Source of the DNA: Caulobacteraceae bacterium | Lineage (GTDB): Bacteria > Pseudomonadota > Alphaproteobacteria > Caulobacterales > Caulobacteraceae | Direction of reading: 5' to 3' | Assembly (NCBI GenBank): GCA_019746095.1 | Contig: JAIESL010000008.1 | Coordinates: 1-46,162 of the forward strand | DNA length: 46,162 nucleotides | Shown: positions 1 to 7,581 of the stretch, in pieces | How the letters are laid out: each line of letters opens with the position of its first letter | Numbering within the stretch: position 1 is the stretch's first letter | Translations under genes and position numbers: made by a program | Notes under the pieces: model-generated | Databases searched by the model: none | Told to the model about the DNA's origin: nothing | The model's input: the letters and a program-made list of their open reading frames with translations, nothing else

Positions 1-1113
1 GTGGTCGTAGAAGATGATCTCCTCGATCGCCGAGGGCGACGGCGCGCGATACTCCGCCGTCTTGATCAGGGCCTTGGCCAGGCCGTCCGGCTCATTGGCA
101 TGGACCAGGGAAAACTGGTCGGCGTCCTGCTCTATCACCCGGATCATGGTGTTGGTCACCGGCGTCAGCAGCAGGCCGATCACCGCCGCGATCGCCGCCA
201 GCACCGGCAGGCCCGCCGGATCGGAGATATCCCCCACCCGGTTCGCCCCCAGCAGCCGCTTCGCCACCGGGAACAACCGGTCGATCAACCAGAAGACCAG
301 CCCCGCCAGCAGGATCAGGATGCCGGTCATCCACAGCGAATGCATGTGGACATAGTGGCCCATCTCATGGCCCACGACCCCGCGCACCTCGGCCAGGTCA
401 GCGCCCTTGGCGAACATCACATCGCTCATCGCCACCCGGGCCGAGCCGAACAGCCCCGAGACATTGGCCGTATAGCGGTCCGACTGTTTCGAGCCGTCAT
501 AGATGAAGATCTTGTCGTCCGGCGTGCCGGTCTGTTGCGCCAGCTCCACCACCGAATCCCGCATCGGCCCGTTCGGGGCCGGGGTGTAGTCGTTGAACAG
601 GGGCTCGATCAGGATCGGCGAGACGATCAGCATGAAGACCACGGCCAGGGCCGTCAGCCCCGCGCCCCAGGCCCACCAAAGCCGCCGCGCATGCCGGATG
701 ATGAAATACAGGCCGACGATCAGCAGGCCGGTGAAGACGGTCGAAATCCCCGTATTCATCAGGGCCTCGGTCAGCCATCCGGCCAGCGGCTGACTGGTCA
801 GGCCGTACTGGGTCTCGCGCCACCAGCTTTCATAGATCGCCCAGGGCAGGGTCAGCACGAAACTGAGCAGCAGATAGACGACGCCCACGGCCAGCGAGAC
901 CAGCTTCGGCCGCCTGTGCCGCCGCTCCAGCCGCTCGCGGATGCCGCTGAGAATGCCCGTACGGATGATCAGCCAGGCGACGACGATCGAGATGATCGCC
1001 CCCCACAGCAGCAGCCAGTGGCCGCCGCGCGTATAGGCCACGGCCCGTTCCAGATCCTCGGGCGAAATGGTCGCCAGCCAGCGCGCGGTCTCGGCCGCAG
1101 GATCGATGCTCAT
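1..1113 (-). CDS. M48 family (Ste24/CAAX protease-like) metallopeptidase, partial
   Basis: An integral-membrane zinc metallopeptidase of the M48A (Ste24p-like) type. About 371 residues are visible and the C-terminus runs off the window edge. It starts at an ATG preceded by GGGAGGAC at good spacing. Several hydrophobic spans occur in the first 170 residues. The zinc motif HEMGH lies near residue 249 within GHEMGHYVHMHS, two more membrane spans follow, and the third-ligand region reads EQDADQFS near residue 330. The visible sequence ends in FYDH, which matches the family's C-terminal signature region. Family members cleave membrane-associated or prenylated/misfolded proteins; the bacterial substrate is unknown. 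It lies downstream of the TorF-like porin on the same strand, with about 130 bases between them. Confidence 0.9.
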   Translation of the reverse strand, partial: MSIDPAAETARWLATISPEDLERAVAYTRGGHWLLLWGAIISIVVAWLIIRTGILSGIRERLERRHRRPKLVSLAVGVVYLLLSFVLTLPWAIYESWWRETQYGLTSQPLAGWLTEALMNTGISTVFTGLLIVGLYFIIRHARRLWWAWGAGLTALAVVFMLIVSPILIEPLFNDYTPAPNGPMRDSVVELAQQTGTPDDKIFIYDGSKQSDRYTANVSGLFGSARVAMSDVMFAKGADLAEVRGVVGHEMGHYVHMHSLWMTGILILLAGLVFWLIDRLFPVAKRLLGANRVGDISDPAGLPVLAAIAAVIGLLLTPVTNTMIRVIEQDADQFSLVHANEPDGLAKALIKTAEYRAPSPSAIEEIIFYDH

Positions 1114-1246
1114 AGTGGTGTCCTCCCTCTCGCGCGGAGTTGACGCCCGGAAGGAACCGCTGTCAGCTTAAATCGCGGTCATGTGGCCCCGACCGCGTCC
1201 CGTCAGGAACACGGCCGGAACCGGAAACCGGCGAAGGGCTCTGGCG

Positions 1247-1927
1247 TCAGAACTGGAACGTCAGGGAACCGACCACGCGGCTGTCCGCCAGGGTGTCATC
1301 CTCGAGATCCGTGTCGTGATAGCGGACGTCGATCGAGACGGTGTCGGTCAGCGCATAGGCCGCGCCGAGGTTCCAGGTGGTGTAGTCACCAAAGACGTCC
1401 AGGGCCTGGTGGCCGACCGCCCCGGACACCGTCCAGTCGGCGCTGGCGGCCAAGGAGGCATTGGCCTCGACATAGGTCGCCGTATCGTCCTCGCCGAAAT
1501 AGTTGGGTGACCAGAAGACGGCGGCTCCCAGGGTGACCGGCCCGAAGGCGCGCGACGCGGCGGCCTTCAGTTCCACAAAGTCATAGTCGGCATTGTCCGG
1601 CTGGGAGGGGTAGAAATAGGCGGCCACACCCAGGTCGACCTCGAAGCCCTGAACCTCGCTCCGATAGCCCCCATAGAGGTCGATCTCCCCGTCGGTGCTG
1701 TCCGAGAAATCCACGTTCGAGGCCCAGACCCCGGCGTAGAAGTCACCGGCCGTGACGTCGACACTTCCGAAAACCTGACCGCCTTCATCCGTCTGACTGT
1801 AGCCGCGGAAGACATAGTCGCTGGCCACACCGACCGTCCAACTGACCTCGGGCTGGCTCTGGGCCCAGCCGGGCGTGCTGACCGCAAGCCCCAGAAGCGC
1901 AACCGCGCCGACCATCCATGATTTCAT
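1247..1927 (-). CDS. TorF-like putative porin / outer-membrane beta-barrel protein
   Basis: A 226-residue exported protein resembling the TorF family of putative porins. The start chosen is the ATG at 1927, preceded by GGGGGAGGACACG, a strong ribosome-binding site; an upstream in-frame ATG would add 22 residues before the signal peptide and is unlikely. Residues 1-22 form a signal peptide (MKSWMVGAVALLGL... ending GWAQ). The mature part opens with a VASDYVFRGYSQ-like segment characteristic of the family. It then shows alternating amphipathic strands rich in Tyr, Asp and Gly, and ends in Phe (LTFQF), as outer-membrane barrels do. The family is predicted to form channels; no substrate can be read from the sequence. 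Confidence 0.85.
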   Translation of the reverse strand: MKSWMVGAVALLGLAVSTPGWAQSQPEVSWTVGVASDYVFRGYSQTDEGGQVFGSVDVTAGDFYAGVWASNVDFSDSTDGEIDLYGGYRSEVQGFEVDLGVAAYFYPSQPDNADYDFVELKAAASRAFGPVTLGAAVFWSPNYFGEDDTATYVEANASLAASADWTVSGAVGHQALDVFGDYTTWNLGAAYALTDTVSIDVRYHDTDLEDDTLADSRVVGSLTFQF

Positions 1928-2454
1928 CGTGTCCTCCCCCAATAAAGCTTCCCGACCGGCCACGCCTTCAAAACGAAACCCGGCCAGGACCACAGCATCA
2001 TCAGCAGAGCGGCACGGGCGGCGCGACGATTCGCCGTCCTCGCGGACAGGAAATCACGCGCCGGATAATCCCTGCGCCCCCTGCGGCACCCGCGCCTGCT
2101 TGGGACTCATCATCATGCGACCGAAAATACTTGGGGAGCCTATCCGGGGTTCAGTCGTGCGCAAGGGATTGTTCAGGCCAGAAGGACAAATCCGGTACCA
2201 AATCCTGAACCGACCCGCGCGTGACCGGGTCCCCGGCAAAGGCGACCGCGACTGAAGTGCCCCTGTCCCGGCGTCGGCTCGCCGGCATGACGGGAACGAC
2301 CGCTCCCGACCCAAGGCGGACCTTTCCGTCGAACGGCTCAAACGACAACTTCTGACTCATTGGCGACTTTCAGAGTGTCAGCTTTCTGGCAGTGTGCCAA
2401 CGTGCCCTTGTGGCGCATCGCCGAACTTGTCGTGTGACCGATGGAAAGCAAGAC
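1928..2454. other. 527-base stretch without a supported gene
   Basis: This stretch holds the 5' leader and probably the promoter of the TorF-like porin. A possible minus-strand promoter is TTGCGC at about 2162-2157 followed 13 bases on by GGATAGGC, but it lies more than 200 bases from the gene. Two short minus-strand frames (2151-2360 and 2054-2341) lack ribosome-binding sites, have mixed third positions and resemble nothing I recognise. A 37-codon frame at about 2344-2454 continues the frame of the neighbouring IS-fused pseudogene beyond its stop codon. Confidence 0.5.
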
Positions 2455-2610
2455 TTATGGTTTAGTCACGGTCACCTTCAGAAAGATGGCAGGTATGTCG
2501 GTCACGTCGGTGCCGCCGCGATTGCTCGTCTCGAAGACCGACAGCAGCTCGGCCTTCTGTTCGGGCAGCACGCCTATGATCTGCGCCTCGGTGAACCTGC
2601 TCTTCTTCAT
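2455..2610 (-). pseudogene. IS3-family transposase OrfA N-terminus fused to unrelated sequence
   Basis: A 51-residue frame that is too short for a functional transposase subunit. The start MKKSRFTEAQIIGVL is the hallmark N-terminus of IS3-family (IS407/IS511 group) OrfA proteins, and the ATG is preceded by AAGGAG at correct spacing. After about residue 20 the similarity ends: the helix-turn-helix continuation expected of OrfA is absent. It is replaced by an unrelated tail (PEQKAELLSVFETSN..., ending TVTKP and TAA). OrfB is missing. The sequence therefore shows a deletion that left only the left end of the element. I do not recognise the fused tail. Confidence 0.75.
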
Positions 2611-2673
2611 GTCCGTCTCCTTGAGGTTGACGGACTCTTACTCAAACCGAGGCATCAGGAAGGGGGCAGGTCA
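2541..2673 (-). mobile_element. Left-end remnant of an IS3-family (IS511-like) insertion sequence
   Basis: On the minus strand the segment opens at 2673 with TGACCTGCCCCCT, which matches the terminal inverted repeat style of IS3-family IS407/IS511-group elements. The usual short leader, the AAGGAG ribosome-binding site and the first codons of orfA follow. The recognisable element stops after roughly 130 bases. The outer tip lies only five bases from the stop codon of the thioesterase gene, so the element inserted immediately downstream of that operon. No right end or second inverted repeat is visible in the window. Confidence 0.75.
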
Positions 2674-2678
2674 AAAGT

Positions 2679-3143
2679 TCATCCATCGGCGCGCATCGGG
2701 CTGATCCGCCCGGTCATCGTCAGCTCGGCAATCTCACGCCCGGCGTCATCCTGCAGCCTGACGCGGATGGGCAGATACGCGTCGGCCCCGTCCACCCCGG
2801 GGATCCGCTCCCCCGCGGATTGTCCGCCGAAGCTCGCCGTCGCGTAGAGCTCGGCCTTAGACGATGTGATGAAGCGGATGACCGCGTCCATCACCACGGC
2901 TCGCCCGCCGTTCGACAGGCTGATCAAGGACAGGAGCGCCGCGCCGGCCGTCTCGCCAGCGGTGAAGATGGCCCCCGCGTGGTGTCCGCCCAGATGATTG
3001 CAGAGGTCGTCGCGCCAGGGCAGGCGCACCGTCGCGCTGGTGGGCGAGAGCCTGGTGACCGTCAGGCCCAGCAGGCCCGCGAACGGCAGGTGAGCGATAA
3101 GCCGGGCTTGGACGGCCGCGATGAGGTCGGGCTCAGGCGCCAT
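2679..3143 (-). CDS. PaaI/DUF4442-like hot-dog thioesterase
   Basis: A 154-residue single-domain hot-dog protein of the PaaI/YiiD-C/DUF4442-like acyl-CoA thioesterase group. The start chosen is the ATG at 3143 (MAPEPDLIAAVQ...), which overlaps the end of the upstream SDR gene by 11 bases; a longer frame to 3242 would lie mostly inside that gene. The segment NHLGGHHAGAIFTAGETAGA near residues 50-70 is the typical helix carrying the catalytic/positioning residues, and a beta-rich second half follows. As last gene of the operon it probably hydrolyses or proofreads CoA esters made by the upstream synthetase; this is inference. Its stop lies next to an IS remnant. Confidence 0.8.
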   Translation of the reverse strand: MAPEPDLIAAVQARLIAHLPFAGLLGLTVTRLSPTSATVRLPWRDDLCNHLGGHHAGAIFTAGETAGAALLSLISLSNGGRAVVMDAVIRFITSSKAELYATASFGGQSAGERIPGVDGADAYLPIRVRLQDDAGREIAELTMTGRISPMRADG

Positions 3144-4041
3144 GACCGCCTTCCCCAAGCCGGATTTCGGCTTCGCGCGGCTGGCCGTGAGGCCCAGCAT
3201 CGGAACGGACGGCCTCTCGACCGTGCAGCATTTTTCCAACACTCATGTTCAGCAGGCCGGATCCGGCCAGATTCTGCCCGCCGTCGCAGACCAGTTGGCT
3301 TCCCGTGATGTAGGAGGCCAGGGGAGAGGCGAGGAAGGCGACCGCCCGGCCCACGTCCTCGACGCCGCCGAGGCGACCGAGCGGGATGCTCTTGACGAAA
3401 AAATCCAGCTGTTCGGGGTTGGCCAGTCGCGCGAGGCCTTCGGTGCCTTCGATGGGACCGGGGACGACGGAGTTGACGCGTATTCCGTATGCTCCCCATT
3501 CCAGAGCGAGGTTCTTCATCATCTGTTCCACGCCCGCCTTCGCCTCGCCGGCGTGAACCTGAAAGGCGTAGGGCATGTAGGCCTGGCCCGCCGAGATATA
3601 GGTCACCGAGCCCTGGGTCCGCTTGAGCTGGTCGAAGGCCGCGAGGGTCGCGTTGAACGAGCCGATCAGATCGATATCCACCACCGTCCTGAACCCGTTG
3701 GGGCTGAGCCGCTCGGCGGGCGACAGGAAGTTTCCGGCCGCCCCGCAGACCAGGGTCGACACCGGCCCAAGGGCGGCCTCAACGCCGGTGAAGAAGGCCG
3801 TTTGGGCGTCGGGGTCGCGGACGTCGGCGACCTCCACGTGAACCCGTCCGCCGTAGGTCCGAAGCTCGTCGGCCGCCTGATCGAGACGCGCCTGGGTGCG
3901 CCCGCAGAGCGCCACGTCGGCACCGAGCTTCGCAAGCACGCGGGCCACGCCGAGGTTGATCCCGCTGCCGCCGCCCGTGACCGCGGCCACGGTCCCGGCG
4001 AACAGGTCGGGCGGCAAAAGGTTTGTCAGGTCGCGGGTCAT
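3133..4041 (-). CDS. SDR oxidoreductase, 2,4-dienoyl-CoA reductase-like
   Basis: A 302-residue classical-length short-chain dehydrogenase/reductase. The dinucleotide-binding motif TGGGSGINLG is near residues 22-31, CGRTQ follows beta2, and CGAAGNF replaces NNAG. The catalytic region reads ISAGQAYMPYAFQVHAGEAK: there is no normal YxxxK spacing, and the lysine follows a histidine-containing stretch. This layout is that of the 2,4-dienoyl-CoA reductase (DECR/FadH-SDR) branch, which acts on enoyl-CoA thioesters with NADPH. The C-terminus after QLVCDGG carries a long, unusual basic tail of about 45 residues that overlaps the next gene. The start ATG overlaps the synthetase stop as ATGA. The substrate is presumably the acyl-CoA made by that synthetase. 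Confidence 0.85.
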   Translation of the reverse strand: MTRDLTNLLPPDLFAGTVAAVTGGGSGINLGVARVLAKLGADVALCGRTQARLDQAADELRTYGGRVHVEVADVRDPDAQTAFFTGVEAALGPVSTLVCGAAGNFLSPAERLSPNGFRTVVDIDLIGSFNATLAAFDQLKRTQGSVTYISAGQAYMPYAFQVHAGEAKAGVEQMMKNLALEWGAYGIRVNSVVPGPIEGTEGLARLANPEQLDFFVKSIPLGRLGGVEDVGRAVAFLASPLASYITGSQLVCDGGQNLAGSGLLNMSVGKMLHGREAVRSDAGPHGQPREAEIRLGEGGHGA

Positions 4042-5900
4042 GGAAGCTCCGGTTGGGGGGCGGCGGCCGCCCAGTCGATAGTGACGGGCGTGCGGATCGC
4101 GGCGGACGTCTGGGTGATGCGCTCGGCCAGACCCGCCCGCGCGTCCTCGGCCACGCCGCCGAGACGGATGCGCGCGGGATTGGTCGGATCACCGGGCTTG
4201 ATCCGGATCGTGCCGCCCAGCGCGGCGACCATGGGTGAAAGCTCCGCGTCCAGAACTCGGGCCCCCGCCATCGCCCGGAGGGCCGGCTTGAAAATCTTGC
4301 CCAAAGCGGTGACCGGCATCGCGTCCAGGATGACCACCTCGACGGGTGCCGCCGGCCGCTCCGAGACTGCCTCGCGAGCGAAGCCGCGCAGATCCGCCTC
4401 GCTCGCGCTCGTCCCGTCCTTGAGGGTGACGAAAGCCATGGGCACTTCTCCGGCATAGGCGTCCGGTCGGCCGACGGCGGCGGCGAGCGCGACGTCGGGA
4501 TGGGCATAGAGGGCTTCTTCGATGAGGCGCGGATCGATGTTGTGACCGGAGCGGATGATGAGGTCTTTGATGCGACCGTCCAGGAACAGCCGACCGGAGG
4601 GGTCGAACCAGCCCAGATCGCCCGTGTCGAACCACCCTTCCGCATCGGCGATCGGCGATTCGCCGACGTAACCGGCCACGACCGCCGGTCCGCGAATCTG
4701 GAGTTCTCCCCGTCCGGCGGCGTCTGGGTCTTTGATCCGACCTTCGACATAGGGCGCGAGCAGGCCGACCGACCCTGTGGCCCGTTCGCCGGCTCTGGGA
4801 TTGCTGGCCACAAAGGTGGTAGCCTCGGTCATGCCATAGGACTCGATGACGGCTGCGCCGGTCTTGGCCTCGAAGGCGGCGATCAGAGGTGCCGGCATCG
4901 GCGCGGCGCCGCACGCGACGGATTTCAGGCAGGCGAGATCGGCATCGAGCGGAACCGTCATCAAGGCCGTCAGGATGGTGGGGACGGCCGAAAAGCTGCT
5001 GACCCTGTGCGCCTCGACGATCTTCCAGAAATCCTGGAGCAGATAGGGATTGCGGAAGCCATAGAGGCCGGGAATCAGCATCTCCACGCCACACGCCAGC
5101 GTCGCCAGGCCGGTGGCGATCCCGGCGATGACGTGGTTGTTGGGCAGAGCGCTCAACAGGACGTCGCCCTCGGCGAGGTCGCTGCCGGAGACGGTCTGGA
5201 TGGCGCAGACCAGCTGGTTGAACTGGGTATGGGCCACGAGCTTTGGGCGCGCGGTCGTCCCGCCGGTATGGAAGATGCTGGCGACGTCGGTCAGGATCGG
5301 CGGGGGGAACGTCAGCCGATCGTCCGGGCCGTCCTGTCGCGCCGCCTCCACGTCTACGGCCCCGCCGGACGTCCCGCCCGCGACGGTCGCCAACGGCAGT
5401 CCGAGCGCGGCGGCGGCGGCGGCGCAGCCTTCGAACAGCTCGGCGTTTATCTCCGGCCCCACCGTGACGATGAGCCGGACGCTGGCGGCTCGCATGATCT
5501 CGACGATGTGGTTCGGCGACAGGAGGGGATTGATCGGGCAGGCGACCCCGGCCGTGCTGGCGGCCCAGAGGGCGACATAGGCCTCGGGCATATTCGGCAG
5601 CAGAAGCGCGACCCCGTCTCCGCGGCCGACGCCCAGCCGGGCGAAGAGATTGGAGACCTGGGTCACCCGGAGCGCCACCTCGGCGAAGCGCAGCGCGCTG
5701 GGTCTGTCGCTGGCCAGGCCTCTAGGCAGGAAGGTCAGCGCGCGTGCGTCCGGCCAGCGCGATCCGGCATCGCGCACGAGATCATAGGTCGAGGTCACCC
5801 GGATGCGGGCCTCGACCGGCGTGGCGTTGATGCGAACCACGTCCTCGCGTGAGCCGACGGGTGCCGGGTCGAACAGCAAGGGAGATGACAGCGCGCTCAT
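4038..5900 (-). CDS. AMP-dependent acyl-CoA synthetase (ANL superfamily)
   Basis: A 620-residue adenylate-forming ligase that activates a carboxylic acid to its CoA thioester. The P-loop reads FHTGGTTARPK near residue 210, with Ala where the second Gly of TTG is usual. The adenine-binding motif is YGMTEA, the hinge/ribose aspartate sits in GWFDTGDLGWF, and IKDLIIRSGHNI follows. The catalytic lysine is in PVTALGKIFKP near residue 540. About 75 residues extend beyond the normal C-terminal domain. The start overlaps the nitroreductase stop and the stop overlaps the SDR start, each by four bases, so the genes are cotranslated. No substrate-specific signature is recognised: medium/long-chain or aromatic acids are possible. 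Confidence 0.9.
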   Translation of the reverse strand: MSALSSPLLFDPAPVGSREDVVRINATPVEARIRVTSTYDLVRDAGSRWPDARALTFLPRGLASDRPSALRFAEVALRVTQVSNLFARLGVGRGDGVALLLPNMPEAYVALWAASTAGVACPINPLLSPNHIVEIMRAASVRLIVTVGPEINAELFEGCAAAAAALGLPLATVAGGTSGGAVDVEAARQDGPDDRLTFPPPILTDVASIFHTGGTTARPKLVAHTQFNQLVCAIQTVSGSDLAEGDVLLSALPNNHVIAGIATGLATLACGVEMLIPGLYGFRNPYLLQDFWKIVEAHRVSSFSAVPTILTALMTVPLDADLACLKSVACGAAPMPAPLIAAFEAKTGAAVIESYGMTEATTFVASNPRAGERATGSVGLLAPYVEGRIKDPDAAGRGELQIRGPAVVAGYVGESPIADAEGWFDTGDLGWFDPSGRLFLDGRIKDLIIRSGHNIDPRLIEEALYAHPDVALAAAVGRPDAYAGEVPMAFVTLKDGTSASEADLRGFAREAVSERPAAPVEVVILDAMPVTALGKIFKPALRAMAGARVLDAELSPMVAALGGTIRIKPGDPTNPARIRLGGVAEDARAGLAERITQTSAAIRTPVTIDWAAAAPQPELP

Positions 5901-6592
5901 GCCGGCGTGTTCCAGTCTTCGAAACCCCGCATCTCGGTCGTGACCGAGAGCGGTTCACGGGCCATCTCCAAAGCGTTGATGGTCGCGTCCGGATCCGCAT
6001 ATCCGAGCGAGACGCCGCAGAAGATCAGCTCGGTCTCGGGAATGTCGAGCACGGCGTGGACCGTCTTGTTCATGCCGGCCCAGGCGGCTTGGGCGCAGGT
6101 CGCCAGACCGCGTTCTTGGGCCAGCAGCATGACGTGGGCGAGATAGAGGCCGAGGTCCGCGAACTGGCCTCGCTCCATCGACCGGTCCATCGCCAGGATC
6201 AGGCCGACAGGCGCGCCGTAGAAGTCGAAATTCCGCGCGAAATGCATCAATCGCCCCAGCTTGTTCTCCCGCGCCACGCCTAGAATGCCATAGAGTTCTT
6301 CGGCGCAGGCGATGCGACGGGCATTGAAGGGGTCCTTCAGCGCGGGGGCGTAGATCGGATACTCCGGAGTCTCGCCGCGCGGGTTGTCGATCGCGCTTTC
6401 GCGGACGCGCTGCTTGAGGGTCGCAAGCGTCTCCCCCGCCAAGGCGTAGACCCGCCACGGCTGCATGTTGCTGCTCGAAGGCGCGCGCGCCGCTAGCGCT
6501 AGGATGTCTTGGACGACGGCCGCCGGGACCTGCCGGTCTGTGAATGCGCGTATCGATCTCCGGGCCCTGATTGCATCCGTCACAGTCGTCAT
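5897..6592 (-). CDS. Nitroreductase family flavoprotein (PnbA/NfnB-like)
   Basis: A 231-residue FMN-dependent nitroreductase-fold enzyme. RRSIRAFTD near residues 11-19 and APSSSNMQPW near residues 37-46 are the FMN-phosphate and flavin-contact motifs. GLATCAQAAW and GVSLGYAD occur in the C-terminal half. The layout (PEYPIY, YGAPVGLILAMD) resembles the nitrobenzoate/nitroaromatic reductase branch (PnbA/NfnB-like). Family members reduce nitro groups, but also alkenes and halogenated aromatics, so the reaction here is open. It is the first gene of the operon, preceded by AAAGG, and is divergent from a LysR regulator 83 bases away, suggesting inducible control. Confidence 0.9.
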   Translation of the reverse strand: MTTVTDAIRARRSIRAFTDRQVPAAVVQDILALAARAPSSSNMQPWRVYALAGETLATLKQRVRESAIDNPRGETPEYPIYAPALKDPFNARRIACAEELYGILGVARENKLGRLMHFARNFDFYGAPVGLILAMDRSMERGQFADLGLYLAHVMLLAQERGLATCAQAAWAGMNKTVHAVLDIPETELIFCGVSLGYADPDATINALEMAREPLSVTTEMRGFEDWNTPA

Positions 6593-6675
6593 GATCAGCC
6601 TTTGTCCACGCCTTTGATTGATCCATAAGCTTGCAGGTGAGAGGCAAGGAGGGCTAAGAGTTATGCATAGAGCGC
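6593..6675. promoter_or_regulatory. Divergent control region between nitroreductase operon and lysR
   Basis: The 83 bases hold both start regions of the divergent pair, a classic position for a LysR-type operator. The sequence is AT-richer than its surroundings and includes a short palindrome TATGCATA at 6662-6669. AAGGAGGG at 6646-6653 is a strong Shine-Dalgarno sequence, but it lies about 22 bases before the lysR ATG. It is instead about 10 bases before a six-codon frame (ATG at 6663, stop at 6681-6683) that overlaps the lysR start. I cannot identify a single clear LysR T-N11-A box. Confidence 0.45.
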
Positions 6676-7581
6676 ATGAGTGACTCCCGGCTGCCCGAGA
6701 TCGACGCTTTTCTCTGCGTCGCCCGCTACGGGGGCTTCGGGGTAGCGGCGCGAGAGCTGGGCCTGAGCCAGTCCACGGTCAGCCGGCGGATTGCCCAGCT
6801 CGAGGCGCGTCTGGGCACCCAGCTGGTCGCTCGGACGACCCGCGATGTGTCGTTGACGCCCGCCGGCGCGCAGTTTTTTCAGCGCGCGCGGGACGCCGTC
6901 GCCCTTTTGAACGACGCTGAAGCGTCGGCCGCAAAGGGCACCGGGCAGGGCGCGGTGACGGGTCTGGTGCGCATGACCGGACCCACGGCCTTCGGCCGCA
7001 AGGTCCTGGCTCCGGCCGTGGGTCGTCTTCTCGACGCCCATCCGGCTTTACGGATCGAGCTTGAGCTGTCCGACCGATACGCAGATCTCAGAACGGAGCC
7101 GATTGATCTGGCGGTCCGGTTTTCAAAAGAAGCGCCCTCGGGCTGGGCGTGCCTCCCCTTGGGACGGATCGCTCTGCGCGTGTGCGCTTCCCCCGCCTAC
7201 CTAGCCCGGCACGGCGCGCCGACGGTGCCCGACGACCTGGTTCAGCATCGGCTGGTCACGGCCCGGACCTACGCGGCGCGCACCGACTGGCCGTTGCGCT
7301 GGGACGGGCAGGTCAAGCGGGTGGTGATCGAGCCGGCGTGCGTAGTGTCCGACTTTTCGGCGCTCGCCGAGGTGGTGAAGGCGAACGGCGGTATCGCGCC
7401 TCTGCCGGCCTATCTAGCCGACGAGGCGCTCGCGGATGGGAGCCTCGTGGAGCTGGAAGGAATGCAAGCGGCGGCCACGGTCGAGGCCGTGATCTTCATC
7501 CCGGCTCATCTTCGGGGCGTGCGTCGAATCGACGTCGTGCTGGAAGCCCTACAGGCCCAGGTCTCAGAGACCATTCCGTGA
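6676..7581 (+). CDS. LysR family transcriptional regulator
   Basis: A 301-residue LysR-type regulator. The winged helix-turn-helix occupies residues 5-65 (FLCVARYGGFGVAARELGLS followed by QSTVSRRIAQLEARLGTQL), and the effector-binding domain follows from about residue 90. It is divergent from the nitroreductase-synthetase-SDR-thioesterase operon and therefore probably controls it in response to a pathway substrate or CoA ester. The ATG at 6676 is the only sensible start because a TAA lies in frame just upstream, yet the nearest good ribosome-binding site is about 22 bases away. Translation may be coupled to a tiny leader frame. Confidence 0.9.
   Translation: MSDSRLPEIDAFLCVARYGGFGVAARELGLSQSTVSRRIAQLEARLGTQLVARTTRDVSLTPAGAQFFQRARDAVALLNDAEASAAKGTGQGAVTGLVRMTGPTAFGRKVLAPAVGRLLDAHPALRIELELSDRYADLRTEPIDLAVRFSKEAPSGWACLPLGRIALRVCASPAYLARHGAPTVPDDLVQHRLVTARTYAARTDWPLRWDGQVKRVVIEPACVVSDFSALAEVVKANGGIAPLPAYLADEALADGSLVELEGMQAAATVEAVIFIPAHLRGVRRIDVVLEALQAQVSETIP

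Noticed and set aside
1..1143. Plus-strand open frame of 380 codons at the window start
   Set aside because: Antisense to the M48 protease, whose HEMGH site and membrane spans are convincing.
2151..2360. Minus-strand 69-codon frame
   Set aside because: No ribosome-binding site, mixed third positions and no family resemblance. Left as unsupported.
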